NCBI RefSeq assembly: GCF_002483205.1
Contig: NZ_DLHM01000001.1
Coordinates: 499,167 to 563,166 of the forward strand
From: Flavihumibacter sp. UBA7668
Lineage (GTDB): Bacteria > Bacteroidota > Bacteroidia > Chitinophagales > Chitinophagaceae
Direction: 5' to 3'
Length of the DNA: 64,000 nucleotides
The notes below the pieces were generated by a model. It had not been told where the DNA came from. It did no database searches and saw nothing but the letters and a program-made list of their open reading frames with translations. Below, piece after piece: positions 61,389 through 64,000 of this stretch. Position 1 is the stretch's first letter. Every line of letters begins with the position of its first letter. The translations under genes were made by a program, and so were the position numbers.

Positions 61389-62062
61389 TTTTTCCACTTC
61401 AGTGTGTTAATCAGGTGTTTCAAATCATCCTTAAGAAAATTATTAACCGGACGAAGTGAATCTTCATTGGGAGCTGCATCAAAATACAATGCACCTCTTA
61501 AAAAATGCCGGGTACTATCCGTCAATAGAAACTGATTGGCGGTGGCCGTATTTCCACCGATTTTAAAATAAATGCCATTTATTCCATTGGTTGAAACAAA
61601 GACACTATCATCTATCGAGCTTGCCTTATAGGAATGCTTGAAGGAAAGCGTGTAGGATCCGTTTAATAATTTATCAAAGCTATTTACGCCAACGGAATCT
61701 TTATATTCTCCTTTGGAGTTTTGGATTTTATACCGGGCCTTGCCACCTATCTGATTATAGCTGATATAGATTCTTCCATTCAGAGAAGGAATATCTATAT
61801 TGATCCAATACGGATTCTCAGGTTGTTCTTCAAAATAGGTACTATCCTGGCTGATGATAGCATAGTTCGGATATTCAAAGCTGTACGGAAATCCGGGTTT
61901 ATCGAAAACCTGATATTGATGTTCAGGCAGATTTATTTTAAAATAGCCGCGTGGTTTTGGAGTATACGGACTATTACATCCACCCAAAAAAGAAAGACTA
62001 AAGGCAACCAATAGTAGAAGGGCAAAAGCAACAGCTTTACCGGAAATTCGATTTGGTAACAT
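61385..62062 (-). CDS. gldD: Gliding motility lipoprotein GldD
   Basis: The 225-residue product has a lipobox FLGGC (Cys29), then the GldD signature YTPKPRGYFKINLPEHQYQVFD, PYSFEYPNYA, NPYWINIDIPSLNGRIYISY and the ending HFLRGALYFDAAPNEDSLRP. GldD is needed for gliding in Flavobacterium and is tied to T9SS function, and it is also kept in non-gliding members. It lies 10 bases after gldE in the order ssb-gldE-gldD that is common in the phylum. The stop codon overlaps that of the convergent serine hydrolase gene. Confidence 0.92.
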   Translation of the reverse strand: MLPNRISGKAVAFALLLLVAFSLSFLGGCNSPYTPKPRGYFKINLPEHQYQVFDKPGFPYSFEYPNYAIISQDSTYFEEQPENPYWINIDIPSLNGRIYISYNQIGGKARYKIQNSKGEYKDSVGVNSFDKLLNGSYTLSFKHSYKASSIDDSVFVSTNGINGIYFKIGGNTATANQFLLTDSTRHFLRGALYFDAAPNEDSLRPVNNFLKDDLKHLINTLKWKN

Positions 62063-62072
62063 AGTTGGAAAA

Positions 62073-63389
62073 TTAAACGGGTCGGATAGTGATTTTCACT
62101 TTATTTATTCGGTTTCGATCCAGTTCCAGCACGGTAAACTGGAAATCTCCCACTTCAATAACTTCATTCTGTGTGGGAATTTTTCCTGCAACTTCGAGCA
62201 GGAGTCCGGCTAGTGAATCACTCTCGCCTTTTACTGTATCAAATGTGGAAGTTGGCAGATCCATAATCTTGCACACATCATAAATCATGGTGCGTCCGTC
62301 GAATAAATAATTATGCTCATCAAGCTGCCTGTTGATGCTTTCTTCATCATCAAATTCATCTCTGATATCACCAATAACCTCTTCCATGATATCTTCGAGC
62401 GTAACAATACCACTGGTTCCTCCAAATTCATCCACAACAACAGCAAAATGTGTTTTCCGATTTCGAAAATCCTGCAACAGATCTTCAATCAGTTTTTGTT
62501 CGTGAACGAAGTAGGGTTGACGTAAGAGTGAATGCCAGTTAAAGGATTCAGTTTCCTTCAGATAAGGGAGTAAATCTTTTGAGTGCAGGATTCCCATCAC
62601 TTCATCCAGACTGTTTCGATATACGGGAATTCGGGAATAATGAAGTGCTTCCACCTGTTTGATGACATCCGGAAAGGAGGCACCATAACTTATACCACTC
62701 ACATCAAGCCGGGTTCGCATAATTTGTTTTACGGTAATATTTCCGAATTTGGCAATTCCCCGCATAATGTTTTTTTCATCTTCAGAGGCAGTGGCATCAT
62801 CTTCCAGTTCTTCGAACTGGTTGGCACCATCATCAGAGCCCAAAGATTTTTCAACATTGTCTGATACTCCAACCATCCATTTGCTGAAGCGACGGAAAAG
62901 CAGGTGTACTATTTCAATAAGGAAGGAGGCGTCTCTTGCAAAACGCAAATTATTCTGGGAAGCATAGACTTTCGGAAGCACTTCCCCAAAAAGGATCAGG
63001 AAAAAGGTCACGATCAGGACTTTTAGGCTCAGTTCAAAAACCCAGTAAATATTTTGCAGGGTCATAAGCTGATCAATCAGAAAATTCGACAACATGATGA
63101 TTGCGATGTTGACGAATGCATTTCCGATTCGCATTGAACCCAATAGGATTTTAGGTTCCTCCAGAAGATTTACAATTCTTTTCCATGCAGTTCCCTGCTT
63201 GGTTTTGAGCATGTTGATATCCCGATGAGTAAGACTGAAAAAGGCGACCATGGAACCTGAAATAAAATAGGAAACGACCAGGAGCACAAGGATCATGATC
63301 ACCAAGAAAGTTGTTCCCTGCACGTTGGAAGCAAGAAAAACGAGGTTAAAAATGGTATTCAGTAAGGGATCAACCGAAGCGTAGTCCAA
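62073..63389 (-). CDS. gldE: Gliding motility-associated protein GldE (CNNM/CorC family)
   Basis: The 438-residue protein has an N-terminal CNNM membrane domain with about three or four helices (TTFLVIMILVLLVVSYFISG, LKVLIVTFFLILFGEVLPK), two CBS domains (from about 210: VKQIMRTRLDVSGISYGAS, KTHFAVVVDEFGGTSGIVTLED) and a CorC_HlyC domain (YLFDGRTMIYDVCKIMDL to the end). Family members handle Mg2+ or Co2+ efflux. GldE supports gliding together with GldD. It follows ssb after 50 bases. Confidence 0.9.
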   Translation of the reverse strand: MDYASVDPLLNTIFNLVFLASNVQGTTFLVIMILVLLVVSYFISGSMVAFFSLTHRDINMLKTKQGTAWKRIVNLLEEPKILLGSMRIGNAFVNIAIIMLSNFLIDQLMTLQNIYWVFELSLKVLIVTFFLILFGEVLPKVYASQNNLRFARDASFLIEIVHLLFRRFSKWMVGVSDNVEKSLGSDDGANQFEELEDDATASEDEKNIMRGIAKFGNITVKQIMRTRLDVSGISYGASFPDVIKQVEALHYSRIPVYRNSLDEVMGILHSKDLLPYLKETESFNWHSLLRQPYFVHEQKLIEDLLQDFRNRKTHFAVVVDEFGGTSGIVTLEDIMEEVIGDIRDEFDDEESINRQLDEHNYLFDGRTMIYDVCKIMDLPTSTFDTVKGESDSLAGLLLEVAGKIPTQNEVIEVGDFQFTVLELDRNRINKVKITIRPV

Positions 63390-63439
63390 AGCAGTGGGTT
63401 TAGTTTACAATAGAAGCAAAATTGCACTATTTTCTCAAA

Positions 63440-63874
63440 TCAGAAAGGAAGATCAGGATTCGGCTCTGGTGGAGCATCTTCGCCGGTAAATCCTTCCAAT
63501 CCTTCGCCGTGTCCACCGTTGAATCCCTGACCGTGTAGGTCATTCCGCTTATCAAGCATGATCAGATTATCGCCCACTACTTCTGTTGCGAACTTTTTAT
63601 TCCCTTCTTTATCTTCCCAGCTGCGTGTACGAAGACGGCCTTCAATATAAACCAAACTGCCTTTATGAAGATATTTCTGTGCCAGTTCGGCCAATCCACG
63701 CCATAAAACAACGGTATGCCACTCTGTTTGCGAGATCAGTTTGCCTGTTCGATCTTTGTATGTTTCAGTAGTTGCGAGCGAAAATTTTGCAACAGCAATA
63801 TTTCCTTCCAGGTACTGAACATCCGGATCTTTACCCAGGTTGCCGATCAGCATCACTCTGTTAACGCCTCTCAT
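63440..63874 (-). CDS. ssb: Single-stranded DNA-binding protein
   Basis: The 144-residue protein has the OB fold (RGVNRVMLIGNLGKDPDVQY, AKFSLATTETYKD, TEWHTVVLWRGLAELAQKYL, GSLVYIEGRLRTRSWEDKEG) and a short flexible tail ending in the acidic tip PNPDLPF that binds partner proteins. It coats single strands in replication and repair, and its tip recruits RecO, encoded at 1574. First gene of ssb-gldE-gldD in this window. Confidence 0.95.
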   Translation of the reverse strand: MRGVNRVMLIGNLGKDPDVQYLEGNIAVAKFSLATTETYKDRTGKLISQTEWHTVVLWRGLAELAQKYLHKGSLVYIEGRLRTRSWEDKEGNKKFATEVVGDNLIMLDKRNDLHGQGFNGGHGEGLEGFTGEDAPPEPNPDLPF

Positions 63875-63983
63875 ATTGTTTCATTTGAGTTTAAAATCGC
63901 CTATTACCTGTTCGTACTCTTTAAAATTAATTTTTTTTCGCTGTAAATCCCGCTTTTCGGGCACATTAAAGCAGTTTTAACTC

Positions 63984-63996
63984 CACCGGTCGGGTG
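63984..63996. repeat. CACCGGTCGGGTG repeat, fourth copy
   Basis: Exact copy of the 13-base word at the right edge of the window, upstream of ssb and outside any gene. Confidence 0.75.
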
Positions 63997-64000
63997 CCAC

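Overview
The window is a 64 kb chromosomal piece of a Bacteroidota genome, most likely from the Chitinophagaceae or a close relative. The pointers are two SusC/SusD pairs, T9SS/gliding genes (porZ, gldD, gldE), a propeller-type sensor kinase, a MerR regulator behind an M23 peptidase, the birA-rsfS-ftsH-LUD block, and promoters of the TAnnTTTG type in place of Shine-Dalgarno signals. The lineage is inferred from gene content and style, since the window carries no rRNA or tRNA gene.

Layout. 1-7 kb: 5' part of prfA, a cyclic deaminase-type amidohydrolase, recO-porZ, and an MMPL/RND exporter. 7-19 kb: two convergent SusCD pairs with a decayed IS1182-family element between them and no glycoside hydrolase alongside. 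19-28 kb: gatB-tlpA, a PDZ protein with a collagen-like Lys-Gly-Glu tract, alaS, an M23 peptidase, a MerR regulator and a Crp/Fnr regulator with an N-terminal cysteine cluster. 28-37 kb: a ClC channel converging on a long tight operon rsfS-ftsH-LUD-GGCT-lpxH-propeller protein-mscS, with birA divergent and a small HELAH-type metalloprotein behind birA. 37-45 kb: a one-direction run of sensor kinase, LuxR-type response regulator, alpha/beta hydrolase, vanadium-type haloperoxidase and TPR protein. 45-56 kb: bcp, a large M23 peptidase, a small secreted-type protein, a short-form carB, a nitroreductase whose C-terminus is read from a repeat, comEC, purH and a DMT exporter. 56-64 kb: DUF3109-lutB-deacetylase operon, a serine hydrolase, and ssb-gldE-gldD.

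Function. Much of the window is housekeeping: translation (prfA, gatB, alaS, rsfS), repair and replication (recO, ssb), nucleotide synthesis (carB, purH), envelope (lpxH, M23 enzymes, ftsH) and T9SS/gliding. The accessory parts are the SusCD region and the kinase-regulator-hydrolase-haloperoxidase run. The latter is the best candidate for an unusual signal-controlled periplasmic system.

Between genes there are at least three short repeat families: CACCGGTCGGGTG boxes, AACACCTGTCTGACACTT boxes with associated inverted repeats, and purine-rich tracts. Several convergent gene pairs overlap at their stop codons. No CRISPR array, prophage, tRNA or rRNA was seen.
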